Notes under the pieces: generated by a model | Database searches by the model: none | The model's input: only the letters and a program-made list of their open reading frames with translations | Told to the model about the DNA's origin: nothing | Translations under genes and position numbers: made by a program | Shown: in pieces, positions 21,601 to 34,990 of the stretch | Position numbering within the stretch: the first letter of the stretch is position 1 | Layout: each line of letters starts with the position of its first letter | Source of the DNA: Gnetum montanum | Lineage: Eukaryota; Streptophyta; Gnetopsida; Gnetales; Gnetaceae | DNA: 64,000 bases | Direction: 5' to 3' | NCBI GenBank assembly: GCA_015680685.1 | Contig: MNCI01011044.1 | Coordinates: forward strand, 341,354-405,353

Positions 21601-23405
21601 AAATAATCCTCAAGCTAGGATTAGAATATTGAAAACAATTCTAAAAATACTAGAGTTATCGTAGCATCTAGTACATGAAAATAGAAATTCATTGAAACTC
21701 TTTCCCAATCCTGTTCATGAATATTTTTTATTTACAAACTTCATTAAAAACATACACTCTTTTCTTTCATTAGGATATGTGTAAAAAATCATTTTCCAAC
21801 TATAGACCATGAATTAAAGAAATGACCAATGTTTCTTAATGGGCATTTTACGAGTATAGAAACTCATTCATGTCTAAATATTCTTGTCACATGACCCACA
21901 TCTTGCCAGATTAAATATTTTCTACTACTCATCCTAATGAAATTAATCCATTTTATTTTTCACCAAGAGAAGTTTTATAACATACAATTAATTCTTTTAC
22001 GAAGATTTCAATTTATGAACTCTTATGCATGTTAGAGCATCAATTCTTCTTCCTTCTTTTGGAGAGCAAGAAACCAATTTTTTTCATAGAAAAGAAGAAG
22101 ACAAATAGAAACTAAATCCAGTTTTGGATATTCCCCATGTCAGAAGTTAGCAACCCTGTTGCGAGACTTGCCTACTCAAAGACAAACTCGAGTTTCTTTT
22201 GCCTTGAAGTAACTCACAACTCATGAGCCAGCTTAGAAATCTATATATTTTGAAAAGGTCAAAGAAGTGAAAATTTAATTTTCAACAAGTTCTTTGCACT
22301 ATTCAGTGGGTTTACTGAGTAACTTGCCAAGTTTGAGTTTATTCTATTGAGAGTCACTCGTAGAGTCTGAGTCTAGAAAACACTAGTTAGAAAATTTGAA
22401 TAATGTTGCACACCCACATAATCCCCAAGTAATGTTCTAATTATTGTTCCTTTTTACTCAAACACAAAAGAAAATTAGAAATAACACATCAAAATTAGAA
22501 AGAAAAAAACTCTTTCTAAAGACAAAAGAACACATCAATAAGAAATAATGCACAAATTGTAATAGAAGCTAAAAGCTTTCTATCCTTAAGCCTCCAAAAA
22601 AATAATATTTTAGAAAATAAACAAACTATTTAGCTTTACTAAGAGATTATTTGCTTAAAGTTGTAGCTAAAAAGTAACACCTTTATAATTAAATATCTAA
22701 CATTTAAAGAGAGTTCATAGTTATACTCTTATTACTTAAAAATAGTTGTAGATTTAAGCTTTCAAATAGACTAGAAAAAAAGTGGTCAAAGGCACTCCTA
22801 AATGTAAAATAGAAAGTACACAAAGTAAGTTGATTACCAATAGTGACTTCATTGATGCTTGGTTAAAAATTGTTACAAATTTTGGATGTTCATTTTCAAG
22901 CATGCTATACAACATGACACTTTTAAAAAACATAAGAATATAAATATTTACTTTCATAAAGAGGGCATTGAAGAGAAACAATTTGCATATGTGTAAGATG
23001 AGTGCCAACAAGAAAACCTTAATAAATAAGACATAATAAAAAATAAAAATTTTAAGAAAGATAGGAGCTCTCCAATTATCTTTCATTTTCATCATCCAAT
23101 ATCGTAAAGAAAATTACATTTTCCATACCTTGCTAAATTTGTTATAAATAAAATCATTTGTAATAATCTTATAAGTAGCTTTGGAATTAAAAGGAAAAAA
23201 CTAATTTTCCATCATTCTAAGAAATATCTAGGAAAACATGATGGAAGCTATTGTTAATTTTCAAAAAATTCTCAAGATTAGAAATTAATTTTTTAAAATT
23301 CTTTTTCCTCTTTCTATTCAAACCATAAACGCTAGAATATTTCTTCCATGTAATCCATTTATCATGCATATGTAAATAAGAAACTATAGGGATACCAAAT
23401 TTTCT
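21601..23405. other. No gene recognised
   Basis: AT-rich sequence. A 113-codon minus frame (22,754-23,095) is hydrophobic but matches no known retroelement domain. The Athila-like element's coding part stops at about 23,405 without any reverse transcriptase, so its 3' half is replaced here. Confidence 0.4.
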
Positions 23406-23900
23406 CTAAGTGATACATAATCTAGATGAATTAATAGCCCAAGCTCCTTCACTAAAAGGAAGCCATCTTGGGCTTCTAAGCATTTCCTGCATGTCATCAC
23501 CTAATGAATCACTATATGTGATGCATGGAACTTTCCTCTTCTTGATCTTTCCATAAAGATTTATCTTAGAGATTTCCAAGGAAAGATCATGGATCCTAAG
23601 GCATGCGTCTACTGTACTTAGCCATGCCCTTCCCATTATAATTGGGAAGTTCCCTTTGTTGTTGTTGACTTCAATCACCAGGAAATCAGCTGGGTAAGAC
23701 CAACCACACACAGTGGTAATGATGTACTCCACCAATCCCAAGAGAATGGTGATGCACTGGTCTGCCAGCTCTAGTTGAATGTTGCTCTTCTTAAGTTGGG
23801 GCAGGTTCCAAGCTCGATACATTTCTCATGATATTAAATTAACTCTAAAACCTGAGTCAGGAAGAGCCCTATGTGGTTCATTCTTAGTGATTTGTAAATA
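23406..23900 (-). pseudogene. Athila-like Ty3/gypsy aspartic protease
   Basis: The frame reads HRALPDSGFRVNLIS, a stop, then EMYRAWNLPQL, then YPADFLVIEVNNNKGNFPII, then MGRAWLSTVDACL. The Asp-Ser-Gly at 23,850-23,858 occupies the catalytic D-(T/S)-G position of retropepsins, and the (I/L)-x-GR-x-(W/F)L motif is the second family landmark. This enzyme would cut the Gag-Pol polyprotein. A stop directly after NLIS and the lack of downstream RT show that the copy is dead. Confidence 0.85.
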
Positions 23901-26520
23901 GATTAAGGGGCTTCTAGGATCAGTTAGTTTCCTAAGAAGGTGGCATACCTTGATCTAGTCAGTTACAGTATGTGTGAACATAACCGTATTTGTTAAGCTC
24001 TGTTGGACTGAAGGGTACTTCGAAGTGTTAGATGGTGGAGGAGTGTACATGAGCCCAACCACTTGTTGTTGTGAGAGTTTGTCTAGGCTTTTTGTTATGA
24101 AGAAATATCTACTGTTTTTACAGTTGTAAAAACCAATAGTAGGTTGGATATTTATAGCTCTCGCAGCATGACATTACTACGGTTGGGTAGAAAGTTTCCC
24201 TTGCATTGTTGGAGTAGGAGGTGTTATGGGAACTACTTGTGGAAGAGGTGCGGATGGATTTGGAGGATTATGTGGGTATGGAATGTCTCCTGGAGGAGAA
24301 GGAGTTCTTCTAAAGTACTCCTAAAATTGGTAGTGATAGTGGGGAGTTGTGTGACTCATTGAGTCACTTGGAGAAATTGACTGCTGCACATAATATCCAT
24401 AAGGGTCAGGCTGCTGGTAAGGGTACTGATGTTTCGACGATGGCATCCCCGATGACTGTGGGTATTGCCATTGCTGATGCTATTCAATGGGTTGTGGTGG
24501 AGATCCACTTGGATAATATGTTAATGGTTGGTGAAACTACCTTGGTTACCTTGGGGGTAAGGTAACCTATAGGGTGTTTTCCATTGGTTGAGTCTTAGAT
24601 TAAGCGCATACACCCTAGACTCCTATAGATGTGAGATAATTGAACAACATCCCTTAGGATGGTCATATTGGTAGATCTCACATCCACCATTATCTTCTGT
24701 GTCAGATTCCATAGCCACATCAGAGTTAGTGATTTTCCCTTTACCCTTCTTATGTGCAGGGCCTAAATCTCTCCACTTTGTCTTACCTTTGTCACTACTT
24801 TGTTTCACCTTAGACTCTTCTACAATTTTTAAGACAGTTTCAATTTTAGAGTCTAAGGAACTCCATACGTCATCTACCTTAGCCACTATTTCTATTGTGA
24901 TCTTTTGAAGAGGCAAGGTCTTTCTGTTCACCAACTCTTCGATTGGTGACTCAACCTCTTCATCACAAAATTTCACTCCCTACTTTTGAAGAGAGGAATC
25001 ATGGTTGTATTTTTTCACACTTTCCCTTTTTCGTAGCTCACCTTCTTCTTTTGCTACTTGCTCCAACAAGAGATGTACTTCATGGGCTCTAAGTTGTGAG
25101 AGTCTCCCTTGGGCATAAGTCCCAAGGGTTCTTCTCGTTTCATGCCTTACCACATTCATGATGTGGTGAAGTTGATCCCTCTGAGCATATCCATGGCCCA
25201 GGCAACGATGTAACAATGTGTAGTAGTGGGCCATGGCAACATCCAAGGGTTCATAAGTACCTTGCTTCTAGCCTTGGATCTGCTTACCCAAATTAGACAC
25301 TTAGGAGTACATTTGATACTTCTCGTTGAATAGTTCTAGCATCGTACTCCACCTCCTGATGGTTTCCGGTTCTAAGGATCGGTACCAACTCTCTGCTTCT
25401 TTGGTGAGTGTATTGGGGAACAACTTAAGTTTTTGCCACTCATTTTCTATATTCTTCAAGGCATAGGCATCGTGGAATGCCTGTAAATGATTTTATAGAT
25501 CTACGTTGTATCCCCCTTCAAATCGTGGGATATTGTTCATGTCTAAATGTTTGATCCGACTATCTTTTAAATACCTTGTGAGAATCCTAACTTCCTCCAT
25601 TATGTCAAGAATACTTTGGGTTGTGAGTAGGGACTCTTCATGATCATCTCTTTCATGGCGCCTGTGATTTCTTGTTCCCTACTCTCCCTATGTCCTTGCC
25701 CTTGTCCTCTCTCTCGACTTTCCTATCAAGGTCTTTCATCCTTCTTACCTTTATCCTCACCTTTATGTTTATGGTGGCTATGCTCAGATGTGGAAGGAGA
25801 GGGTGAGTGATGAGATGAAGGGGAAGGGGAAGGGGAACCATCACCATGATGATGTTTGTTGCCTTCTCTTCGGTTGCTTTGGCCCCAATCGTTATAACGA
25901 TCGAAGTGCTCATCCTTTGCATAAGTTGTTGTTCCCTCTGTGAACAGTTGGTGTTCACGAGAATCAAAACCAGTGTTAAGTATCATTGATCATAGGTTCT
26001 AATACCTAACCTCCTCACCATCGGTAGGAGGGGGAACATCATTTGCTAGAGAACCTGTTATAAGGAGTTCCTCATCTCCTATTTCAATAAGGACGTGTGG
26101 ACCTTTGTCCTTCAAAAGTGTATGTTGACTCTCCTGCCTTGAGTCCCTCACATGTTTTGCTTCTGTGGGATGATAATCCCTCATATCAAAGTCTTCCGCA
26201 ACGTATTCAGCATACAATTCTGTCATGCCAATCTGTGCCAAAACATGGAAAAGCATGTTAGAGACTGACCGATCTAGGAGTAACGTGATGTTACCTTGCA
26301 AATCTCTCCATCATAGCTATTTGTCTTGATGAAGGATAAAGGTAAAATTTGGAATATACTCATCCCGATGAGTATAAACTATCTTGTATTGTTTAGGACT
26401 TGCCTAATTTTGGCTATGTGTTTTATGTTGCCGACTGTCTCGTGTATGGTCCTTAGGTGGTGAGTTGCTCTTATGAGAAGAAGAAGAAGACATAGTGTCC
26501 TATCGGTGTGCTATTTCACC
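23901..26520 (-). pseudogene. Athila-like gag region
   Basis: Reading leftwards from about 26,500: a leader with SPPKDHTRDSRQ, the frame 25,999-26,301 (EDFDMRDYHPTEAKHVRDSR), a Ser/Pro/His-rich linker (25,726-25,986) and a Retrotrans_gag-like segment at about 25,250-25,560. The last gives NNIPRFEGGYNVDL, HLQAFHDAYALKNIENEWQ, KEAESWYRSLEPETI and then AMAHYYTLLHRCLGHGY. Next come a coiled segment (24,980-25,246), a Lys-rich part ending CEIYQYDHPKGCC (24,623-24,976) and a Pro-rich stretch leading to protease. Gag would form the cytoplasmic particle. Several stops and frameshifts break it. Confidence 0.8.
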
Positions 26521-26619
26521 GTTATATAATTCTTTATCTTGATTAACCCAAAGATTCGTTTAGGCTCCCAACAATGTGAGTGATATCCTTTATGTTCTAT
26601 TCAATGCACAAACACTTAG

Positions 26620-26637
26620 TCCCCAGCAACGGCGCCA
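26620..26637 (-). promoter_or_regulatory. Primer binding site, tRNA-Asp type
   Basis: On the minus strand the sequence is TGGCGCCGTTGCTGGGGA, one base away from the complement of a plant tRNA-Asp 3' end, as in Athila/Tat elements. It begins one base after the LTR end, exactly where minus-strand cDNA synthesis is primed. Confidence 0.9.
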
Positions 26638-26638
26638 A

Positions 26639-27647
26639 TGATGAGTGGCGAGTTACCCCTACACTCAACCATACGAAATGAGCATAGCATGCACGATCCA
26701 GTCAAACTCCGCAGACTAAGTGACTACATGCCCCATGGAACATTTGGGGTTAATCATTCATTGTCTTTCTAGACTTTCTTGTAGTTGTCACGGTGTATGG
26801 TTAAGTAAGTATGAGGTATATGATTTTTATATCTTTTATGTTTTATCCCCTATGCTATCGAGGTGAAGGATTGGAGAAAATAACTAACTCTAACTAATGA
26901 ACTAAGTCTAAATTACCTAGCGTTAGCATCTGTTCTCACTTACTGTACACATCATGAACCGATGCAACCGCAGCTACCAAATCCTAATCATTGCTAAGAT
27001 CACCACACGTAGTGCATGTGCTCAAAGTGGTCGTACTGAGGTAGTTAACTAGGAGGAAAGGGTTGAGAGAATCTATTTAGCCTACGTGCGATGAGCAGCC
27101 TATTCCTTGACTAACCATACACATCTGGGACTACCACTGGGATTACCAAGCTTAGATCCTAGATATGCCACTGGGTTACCAAGTAGTCACACTAGATGCT
27201 CGTAATCATGTTGTACTCATACTGCATGCAATGAGTAGCTGATTTCTTGACTATCCGTACACATCCTTAAATGCTCGTAATCAAATCGTATTCATTTTTC
27301 ATTCTAGGAGTTTAAGGGTGAGAGAGAAAATAATAAATAAAATCGTATTCTATGAACTGCAAGGTTTATCCAGGAAGTTTGTCTTTATTGTTGTACATAA
27401 CTTGTGTTTAGGTACAATGTTGCTTGAATAAAATCTGTTTACTTTAGGACTTCTACTGCGGGCACATCGAAAATATTCTATCTTTGGAGTGATCAAACTG
27501 CCTGAGTTTCCCTACTTCTAACTCAGTATGGGCAAACAAGGGAGAGTCGCCTCTTATTTATAGATATGGTGTCAGACCACGATATCGCGTACACGATATC
27601 GTAGGGGACAACGTGATATTGCGGCTCCTGTGAATCAAGTCTCATCA
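26639..27647 (-). repeat. Athila-like 5' LTR, 1,009 bp, complete
   Basis: In element orientation it starts TGATGAG and ends CTCATCA, a perfect 7-bp terminal inverted repeat, and is followed by the primer binding site. A TATA box (TATAAATA, minus strand, 27,555-27,562) lies about 85 bases from its start, followed by the transcript region. Near the U3 edge is a dyad around ACGATATCG (27,573-27,596). A 140-bp internal tandem duplication is anchored at ATGAG-AGC (27,091 and 27,231). No identical partner LTR is in the window; 10,043-10,900 is a distant relative. Confidence 0.85.
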
Positions 27648-27653
27648 CTACTC

Positions 27654-29090
27654 CATTATTAACTATGCTCATAATTAAAGTTTCCTAAGAGCATAAAAAT
27701 ATATCTACCTCTAATAGCACCAATAATCCCTTAATGTACAAACATAAGTATTTAGTCTTCTAAGTAAAAATCCCTTAAGGAAAAACAAACATTTCAAGTA
27801 CTTGGCTACACAAGTGAGAAATTTCCATGGTAAACAATTAAAGTGTATTTCTTCTCAAAGACAATTTGAGCTTCTTGAATTAAAGAAAGAAAGACAAAAG
27901 AAAAATGTTGACAATGATTTCAATTTTAATGTACACAAGAGATACCATCCTAGGACATAAAGAATGAAAAAGCCATTGTCTAAAAATGCAAATAAAATAT
28001 ATCCTATAAATGAAAATAATGGATTATAGTACATTCAAACTTGAGGATTAAAGTTTGTATAATAGTAATGCACCTTCAGAAGAAATCTAGCAAATCATCC
28101 ATAATGACCATATCAATGATGTGTAAGAGCCAAGTTTTGTAGTTATGAGAATTCCAAATCCAAGTAACCATGATAATAGAAATGGAATCTAGAGAAAATA
28201 TCTAATAAATGATAAATACACAAACTTTTTCCACTACTATATGTTAAAAAAATGAATAGAACATAATATATACCTTTTCTTATTTTGATTAATGGCTACC
28301 TTGGGATCCTCTTTGCAACTACTTGATATTTAGGTGGGACTTCCTCATGTTCCACCTTCTCTTAGTAAAGTTGAATCAATATCCCATAGCCTTGAATTCT
28401 CAAAATTAATCCATACCTTATTAAGATCTACACACATGCATAATGAATAGAGCACACTTCTTCATTTTCTAGTTTTAGTGTTCCAAAACATGAGATTTGT
28501 TAACAATCTTGCTGTTTTTGATGACATATAAAAACTTTAAAAATGAATAAGAGTTACATAAAAATCAAAAACATCTAGAAAGATAAAAAAATCAAAATAT
28601 TGCTAAATAAATATGATAAAACATTAAGTTGATGAAACACATATTATAAGCATGAAACATAAAACAAAAACACATAGACATAAGTTCATGAAAACATAGA
28701 CACATGAACACTAAACATAGAGCCCATAGATATAGTACTCATATTATCTTTTCTTTTTTAAATATCATCCATGAAAGATAGAAATATTTTCAAATATACT
28801 CAATCTGAATCCTCCTAATCTACTACTCTATACACATCATCATCATTGTCACTATGGGAGATCTTTGCATATCCTCTAATCAATCATCTGCTCAATCATA
28901 GTTAGCTTTTAACACTTGGATCAAAACTTCTATTTAAATGAATAACATTAAGAAAACTAAGCAAGTGAATCTATGAAATGATGAAAACAAGATCCATTCA
29001 GTGATTAGCCTCATTGATAGATCTTTAATATGAGAGGACTAAAGATACTATTCATGGTACCCTTGATGATGGAATCATAAATAATATTCT
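27654..29090 (-). repeat. Large inverted repeat, right arm
   Basis: This is the reverse complement of 19,103-20,555. Its inner end abuts the outer edge of the Athila-like LTR at 27,647. The LTR therefore inserted into this copy, between GGAGTAG and CTACTAAAT as judged from the uninterrupted left arm. Confidence 0.85.
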
Positions 29091-29992
29091 AGTTATTGAG
29101 AGGCTACTTTTCCTTATCATATGCCTCTTAGTAAACATGAAAAGTATGATACTAATCCTCATAGTTCTACTATTATGTCTCATCTAGTTCTCTAATCTCC
29201 TCACCTTTGTTCTCTACCATTTTCAAATCATATCCCCTAGATGGACTCGCCTCTAATGTTCTCAAAAGGGTATTGTGCTCATTAGATGATCAACTAAATA
29301 TCCTAATTGGATCCTCATCCAACATAGGAGAAAGCTCATCCAATTGAAACGTGTTGGGATTTAAGCACCTTCACCCAAGTTTATTAGCTCATCTATTGAA
29401 TCTAGAAATATTGTGATTCATTTTATCAAAGTTCTCAATAAAGGCATGCAATGCCTTATTTATGACAGATATGAGATGATGTCCAAATGATATAAATTTA
29501 GAGAGCTATAGTCTCATAACCTATAGAGTGTACCTACTAACTTTTCTCCCATAAATGCTCTTTTTTTCTACATACTAAACTATTTTCTTTTTACCATAAA
29601 TGATGAGCATGTTAAAGATGGTTATACACTCATTGCTAATAATTAGGATAATCAATAATGGGTGGTGAAAGATTTATACTTTGCAATGCTCTAATATAAT
29701 ATCCCTACAAATAATAGAACTATAATCTAACTTAACTCCAGTGAGCAAAGACTAGAGCACAATCTCTTACTATGGGAGTAAATGATCATACCTCCCATCT
29801 TTTAGTATAAATAACAAGAGATAAAATGGATGCATCCATGGTCACATTAGCTCTAACAACTTTTCTTTTATATACAAAATCAACATTTTCAAAAATTTAC
29901 TAATAATAATTTATTTTTGCAATAGCATGAATATTTCCTCAGTACCTTAGATCTAAAAAATGTTTTATATTGTCTTCTATTACTATATATCT

Positions 29993-30023
<31 letters not shown>

Positions 30024-30989
30024 ACTAAAATATCTTAATGCACTTCTTAATTCTATCCATGATCTCTTCCCATTAGTATTCTATTTTCTTTATCTTCACT
30101 TTCTCTATGATGGACACTACGATCATGAGTGAAAATAAGGGATTTTAGGGTATTCAAGGCATCTATGCTTATTCCCTAGAGGGAATATCATAAGTTTTAT
30201 TTTTATCTTACATGGTTAGGAAACCCATGATTAAAAGTAGATGTTCCTAGGAGCCTATCTAGGATGCTTCACATAAGTGTGAATGTCCCATCTGAGAGGA
30301 CTTTTGTTCTAGGGTGAACATCCCTAATGAAAAGTGAACATCCAACCTAGAAAAATATCAAAGTTTAGGACACATGTTGGGGTTTACATACCTCAAAAAA
30401 TATTCTTGATGTAGCTACAAGGACATAAAGAAATAACAAAAAGAACAAAAATATCTTAACCTTCCTAACCTACTAGATATGGAAGAAATTTACTTACATT
30501 TACCTAGTTGGAAATGATCCCAATCATAAGATGATATGCAAGTAATGTAGGGTGAGCTGGTTCATATTTGGTATTATCATTCCAATTTGTATGACTACCT
30601 ATTTCCTGCTTTCATACTTTCTAGACATGTGATTCCCTCTTTGTCTTACCTTTTAAGAGTAGCATGAAAAGCCTCTTTCTCCATATGACTTATCTTATTG
30701 GGACTATTTTTCAGAGCTTTCCTTCAATACCCATATATTCACTATGTTATGCTATACATTATTTCTATCCTATCTCTATTGATGAACCAAGTAAGAAGCA
30801 TCTTAAATTATTATGTTTCTAGTTGAACAATAAGTCCTTATGTGACTAGCTCAATGACAATTAATAACATATTATAAATCTACAAAATGTAGAAGTATAG
30901 ATATGATAAAACTTGTCTTGATAAACTTTCCTTGGTTTCATTTTATTATATATTGACATAGTGGCTCTATAACCAATATCACTCTTGTT
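29091..30989. other. No gene recognised; AT microsatellite
   Basis: A run of about thirteen AT units lies at 29,997-30,022. The rest is AT-rich with no domain that I could place. Confidence 0.5.
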
Positions 30990-32270
30990 ATTTGAAATTA
31001 TGAATTGCTAAAGAAATTGATCTAAGAAAGATTTTTCTAGAGTAAATCTTCTAGCAACTTATTTTTCTTTCTCCATCTTTTGATGCAGTAATTCATTCCT
31101 CTTCTTCAGAAAGGAAATATCTATTAAGTGGGAGATGATTTGTAATGTTTTTTTCTTGAATTCACTCTACTCGTTTTCTTGCAATTTCATTAACTCATTT
31201 AAAATACTTAGTTCGCAAATCTTAACATTAAGGGTCTTGTATTTACTTATTAGAGTTAGACATGAGTTTGTCTTATGCTCAAACTATAAATCATAGTGGT
31301 TTAGCTTGCTCTTAAACTTAAGGAAAATTTTATGTAATTTAATATAATTTTCTTTAATACATTCCTAACTTTCTTCAATGATTTCTACCTCTTTATTATT
31401 CCTTATCTTCCTCATCTTCATGTGATGTAGTGAGGTTCATAATTGTCATGCAAAAAATATGAGAGTTAGAGATATCACCATCTTTTACCTCCACTACTCT
31501 TAGTTCTTCATCATTATATTATTTTCTTACCAAGTATTTTTCCTTCTCTTACATCTTAGCCTCATCTTGTAATCTTTTACTACTAGAATATTCCAACATA
31601 AGATGTTCTAATCCATAGCAAATCCAAAAAATAGTATTTCAAAGATAGGTGAAAGAGGCTAATTTATAACCCTTACCTATGAACTTACCTCTTGATGATC
31701 TTCATTTTAGTCTTTTTTCTTACTCCTTGAGGTAATTGGCAATCACTGTATTAAATTTTTTAATACAAAGAATAAGATCACTATCATTAATGTCACCTTC
31801 ACCAATGTACAAGGGTATCTCTATCTATCACCTTTTCTCTTTCTTTTTGAATGCTTGGCTAGAACTTGAGGTCAATGCAATGGAATAATTCTTCAATGCA
31901 CCTTCTTCCACTAGTGTCATCTAATAGCCTATGAGAGCACTTTCAAGTTCTTCAAACCTTAATGTATCAAAAGTCTCTCATCTTCTTCATAGGTACAATC
32001 TTCATTTCTTAATTAAGGTTGAGAGTTATTATGATCTTCTAAATCACATTACTTTTATAAGGATCTTAACTAATTCTCATGAAGTGCATCAAATCATGTA
32101 CTTGATAGAAATATAATTAATTTTTCCATTTGTTTTCATCTTCAGATTCTCAAGCTAGTTCAACCATAGAAGCAGTTTGGATTACTTCACATGTTTTGTT
32201 CCTTCATAGGTAATCTCTAATATGTCTCCAAAATTTCCTAGTAGTTTATGAATGCTATGTCAGTTAATCA
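30990..32270 (-). pseudogene. Ty1/copia (SIRE-like) gag remnant
   Basis: Near 32,200-32,260 the frame gives GDILEITYEGTKHVK then SKLLL, the UBN2/Retrotran_gag signature of SIRE-type copia. Near 31,900-31,990 it gives ETFDTLRFEELESALIGY then MTLVEEGALKN. It continues with NDSDLILCIKKFNTVIANYL, a decayed zinc-knuckle area (IFWICYGLEHLMLEYSSSKR), and a long heptad-rich stretch (KTNSCLTLISKYKTLNVKIC, ELSILNELMKLQENE). Gag would package element RNA. Many stops and frameshifts are present. No integrase or RT of this element was located nearby. Confidence 0.75.
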
Positions 32271-33399
32271 TATTAATGCATTAGTTTCACTATATCCCTT
32301 GCTTCATCAACACATCATCATTGATGCAAGTCTCATAAATACCTATATAAATGCATGTTTATGGTACTTTTGATCATTGTGTAACTAGAATCTTATATTT
32401 TTTTGTGTGAAAGAATGTTTTTCTTTCTAAGTGCCCATAACATGAATTCAATAGATTTTATGGAGTTTCATTTAAGTGCTTACCATATCTAAACCTAGTT
32501 ACATGATGATAATGGAATCGAGATTTATTTTGTTCATTGTAGTACTTGGCCTAGCATTTTAATTTATTTCTTGAAATTTACTTTAATTTTTTCTTTATTT
32601 TCAATAAAATTATTTAAATATTTTATTACACTATACTTACTAAATTTCTATGAGTATGATTGATTTCAAGTATAACATATTAACACTTAGTAATCCAATT
32701 AGTGGATCACTTAGTAACCTAGTAGTATTAGTTGTTGTTCAAGATGTGTATGACAAATTGGAAATGGATGTTCTATGCTTAGGCTAGTTTAGATATACTT
32801 TTTATACTTATATTAATTAGGTTAATATTTTAATACTTAAAAAAAATTTTAAGTCATAAAAATATCATCATATGCCCTAATCACACTTAACCATATAACT
32901 TGAATCTACACAAGTGTAATTAGAAAGATAATGATCAAAAATCTAATGGTTAACTATCTAAGGAATTCAACTTCTCATAATTCATTGAATTTTTCTGGAT
33001 CATACATGAATGCTTGTGATTCATATGATTAGACATAGGGTTAATCTGTCACTCATCATTAGTGTTGTTATCAATGACTAGTACTAGCATTTTAAATAGT
33101 TAGGATCATTCAATGATCACTGTTAGAATAAAAATATTGTATTATCAATAATAAAAATAATTTATTTAAAATAATACCTATAAATTAAAGATGTCATCTT
33201 CTCATAGGGCAAATTCTACATCTAGAAATAACTAAATAAGAACACATGATAATCATAAAGTGTCAAAATGAGATGCCATAATAACTAAATTTTTCTACCA
33301 ACATCTGGTTTCATATTATTTAAATTTCATCTTTATTCTTTGTGAGGATGAATAGAGTTAATAGAGATACTCGGAGGACAACACAGTATTTCCATTTGA
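32271..33399. other. Spacer, no gene recognised
   Basis: AT-rich and without readable domains; part of it is probably decayed RT C-terminal or RNase H sequence of the next element. Confidence 0.4.
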
Positions 33400-34110
33400 T
33401 TGAGCAATGCCATCAATGTTCATGATAGCATTGCATGGAATGTTTTACCACAGGTGGAAAAGTCATCCATGGAGACTTTCATGCTCTAGTCAATGTAATA
33501 TTCAGACACAAATAGAAATAATCATTGGAATGTCACTAGTCCATTTCATAACCCAAAGTGCATGCATTTAAAGGAAAAGGTTTTCCATCAATAGATGAAG
33601 GTATTTTTTTTCTTGATTGTTTGATGTAGTGTTAATCTAATTGTAACTAGAGTACCTAATAAGAAAGTTGTAGTGCTCCTAGCTAGAGATGCTACTCAAT
33701 ACCTAGTCTACAAAGGGTAATGAAAAATGATTCTGAAAATCAATAGCATCAATAGCCTATATTTGATATAAATCCTTCATTTTTCATCTTTCTTAGGTGT
33801 GACTACAGTCAAACTAGCCCATGCACTATTAGTAATAGAAGTGATAAAAATGGCTTGTAGAAGATAAATAATTTCTCTTTTCACCAAATCCAGAATATTA
33901 GTGTTAAGTCTCTATTGAAATATCCATTAAGGTTTGACACTTGGATCCATGTATATGCAATGATGACAAATAGAAGAGTCAATTCTTGTGAATTTATCAT
34001 GAAACTAGGTAAAGGCTTTTCTTTGTTTTGCAAGTACCTTTTTAAATTTTATCTTTTGATGATCATTAGAGAGGAATTGATGATAATAGGATGATCATCG
34101 ATGAGGAATA
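33400..34110 (-). pseudogene. Ty3/gypsy reverse transcriptase remnant (Athila/Tat type)
   Basis: Pieces in order on the minus strand: FTRIDSSICHHCIYMDPSVKP, then RLNTNILDLVKREIIYLLQA, then ITNSAWASLTVVTPKKDEK and a YIKYRLL block. These equal the family's KP...QRRLNP...VK-E...LL-x-AG and S-W-VSPV-x-VPKK...DYR-x-LN. A later piece HALWVMKWTSD corresponds to PFGL-x-NAPATF. After it ESLHG and LFHLW stand where the catalytic FMDDFS motif should be, so the second catalytic Asp is lost. The enzyme copied element RNA into cDNA; this copy has numerous stops. Confidence 0.8.
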
Positions 34111-34439
34111 TATACTTCAAGCCTTTAAGAGGTGACCTGAGTTCCAATGGTGATGTAAAAGTATCTTCAAAAAAATCAAAGAGTGCTTCAAAATCTAGGA
34201 TCATATTGCTCCACTATAGTAGCCTTTATTATATTCTCTTCTTCTAAATCAAATTATTTGGCATCAAATGAAGAGAATTAATTGGTATCTCAAATGTCTA
34301 ATTTGTGAATTCATGGAATAGATCTTCTTCAAGGCAATTGACATTTCAGATGATACAAAGATGCTCTATAAGATAGTAGTTACAACCCTGCTTGCCACAT
34401 GATTGGGAAGGATCACATAAAATATTCTTGTAATTTCTC

Positions 34440-34990
34440 TTTTTAGTTGTATAGTTCCTATGAATTTCAAGGTGAAGTCTATAAGACTAAATTACAATTA
34501 ATAGTTCTCAACTAGGCTTTTTCCATTATGACAAGAAAGTTGTCTTCCATCTTATTCTCTAACTTAATTACTAAGAAGTTTGTAGGGTATGATCATCCTA
34601 CCAAAGTTATTATCACATGGTTAACCTATCCAGTAGGATATGTGTAGGACTGTTCTATCACTTCCAATATGCTATTACTACTCTTGAGAGAGGAAAGCTC
34701 CTAATCAATGAATTTCTACAATGAAATAATATTGAATCATGACCTAGAGTTACAAAGAGCTAGAAAAAAACCTTCCTCACTAATCTAAATCTCTACCTTG
34801 GAACTACCAAGATTTATCTTCTTTTCAAGTAGATGATCTTCTTTGGCCACTTGCATCACCATCTTAGATATAGTGATGGTAGTAATACTATTATCGCTAG
34901 GTATCATCATATTTGAATTACCAAGTGTAGTTAAATAACTCTTCCCTAATGTGGATGTTTCATCTAATAACATTCAAGAAATGGTATAGA
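34440..34990 (-). pseudogene. Ty3/gypsy protease remnant of the same element
   Basis: SYPTNFLVIKLENKMEDNFL, then VIMEKA, a stop, then LRTINCNL aligns with SYPADFLVIEVNNNKGNFPI and MGRAWLSTVDACL at 23.6 kb. Upstream, frame 34,785-34,973 forms the gag-protease linker. The copy is clearly older than its relative, and its catalytic Asp region is not readable. Confidence 0.75.

Noticed and set aside
22754-23095. 113-codon minus frame downstream of the Athila-like protease
   Set aside because: It does not contain RT motifs and looks like AT-rich random hydrophobic sequence.
29997-30022. AT run as a possible origin or telomere-like signal
   Set aside because: It is a simple dinucleotide microsatellite with nothing else around it.
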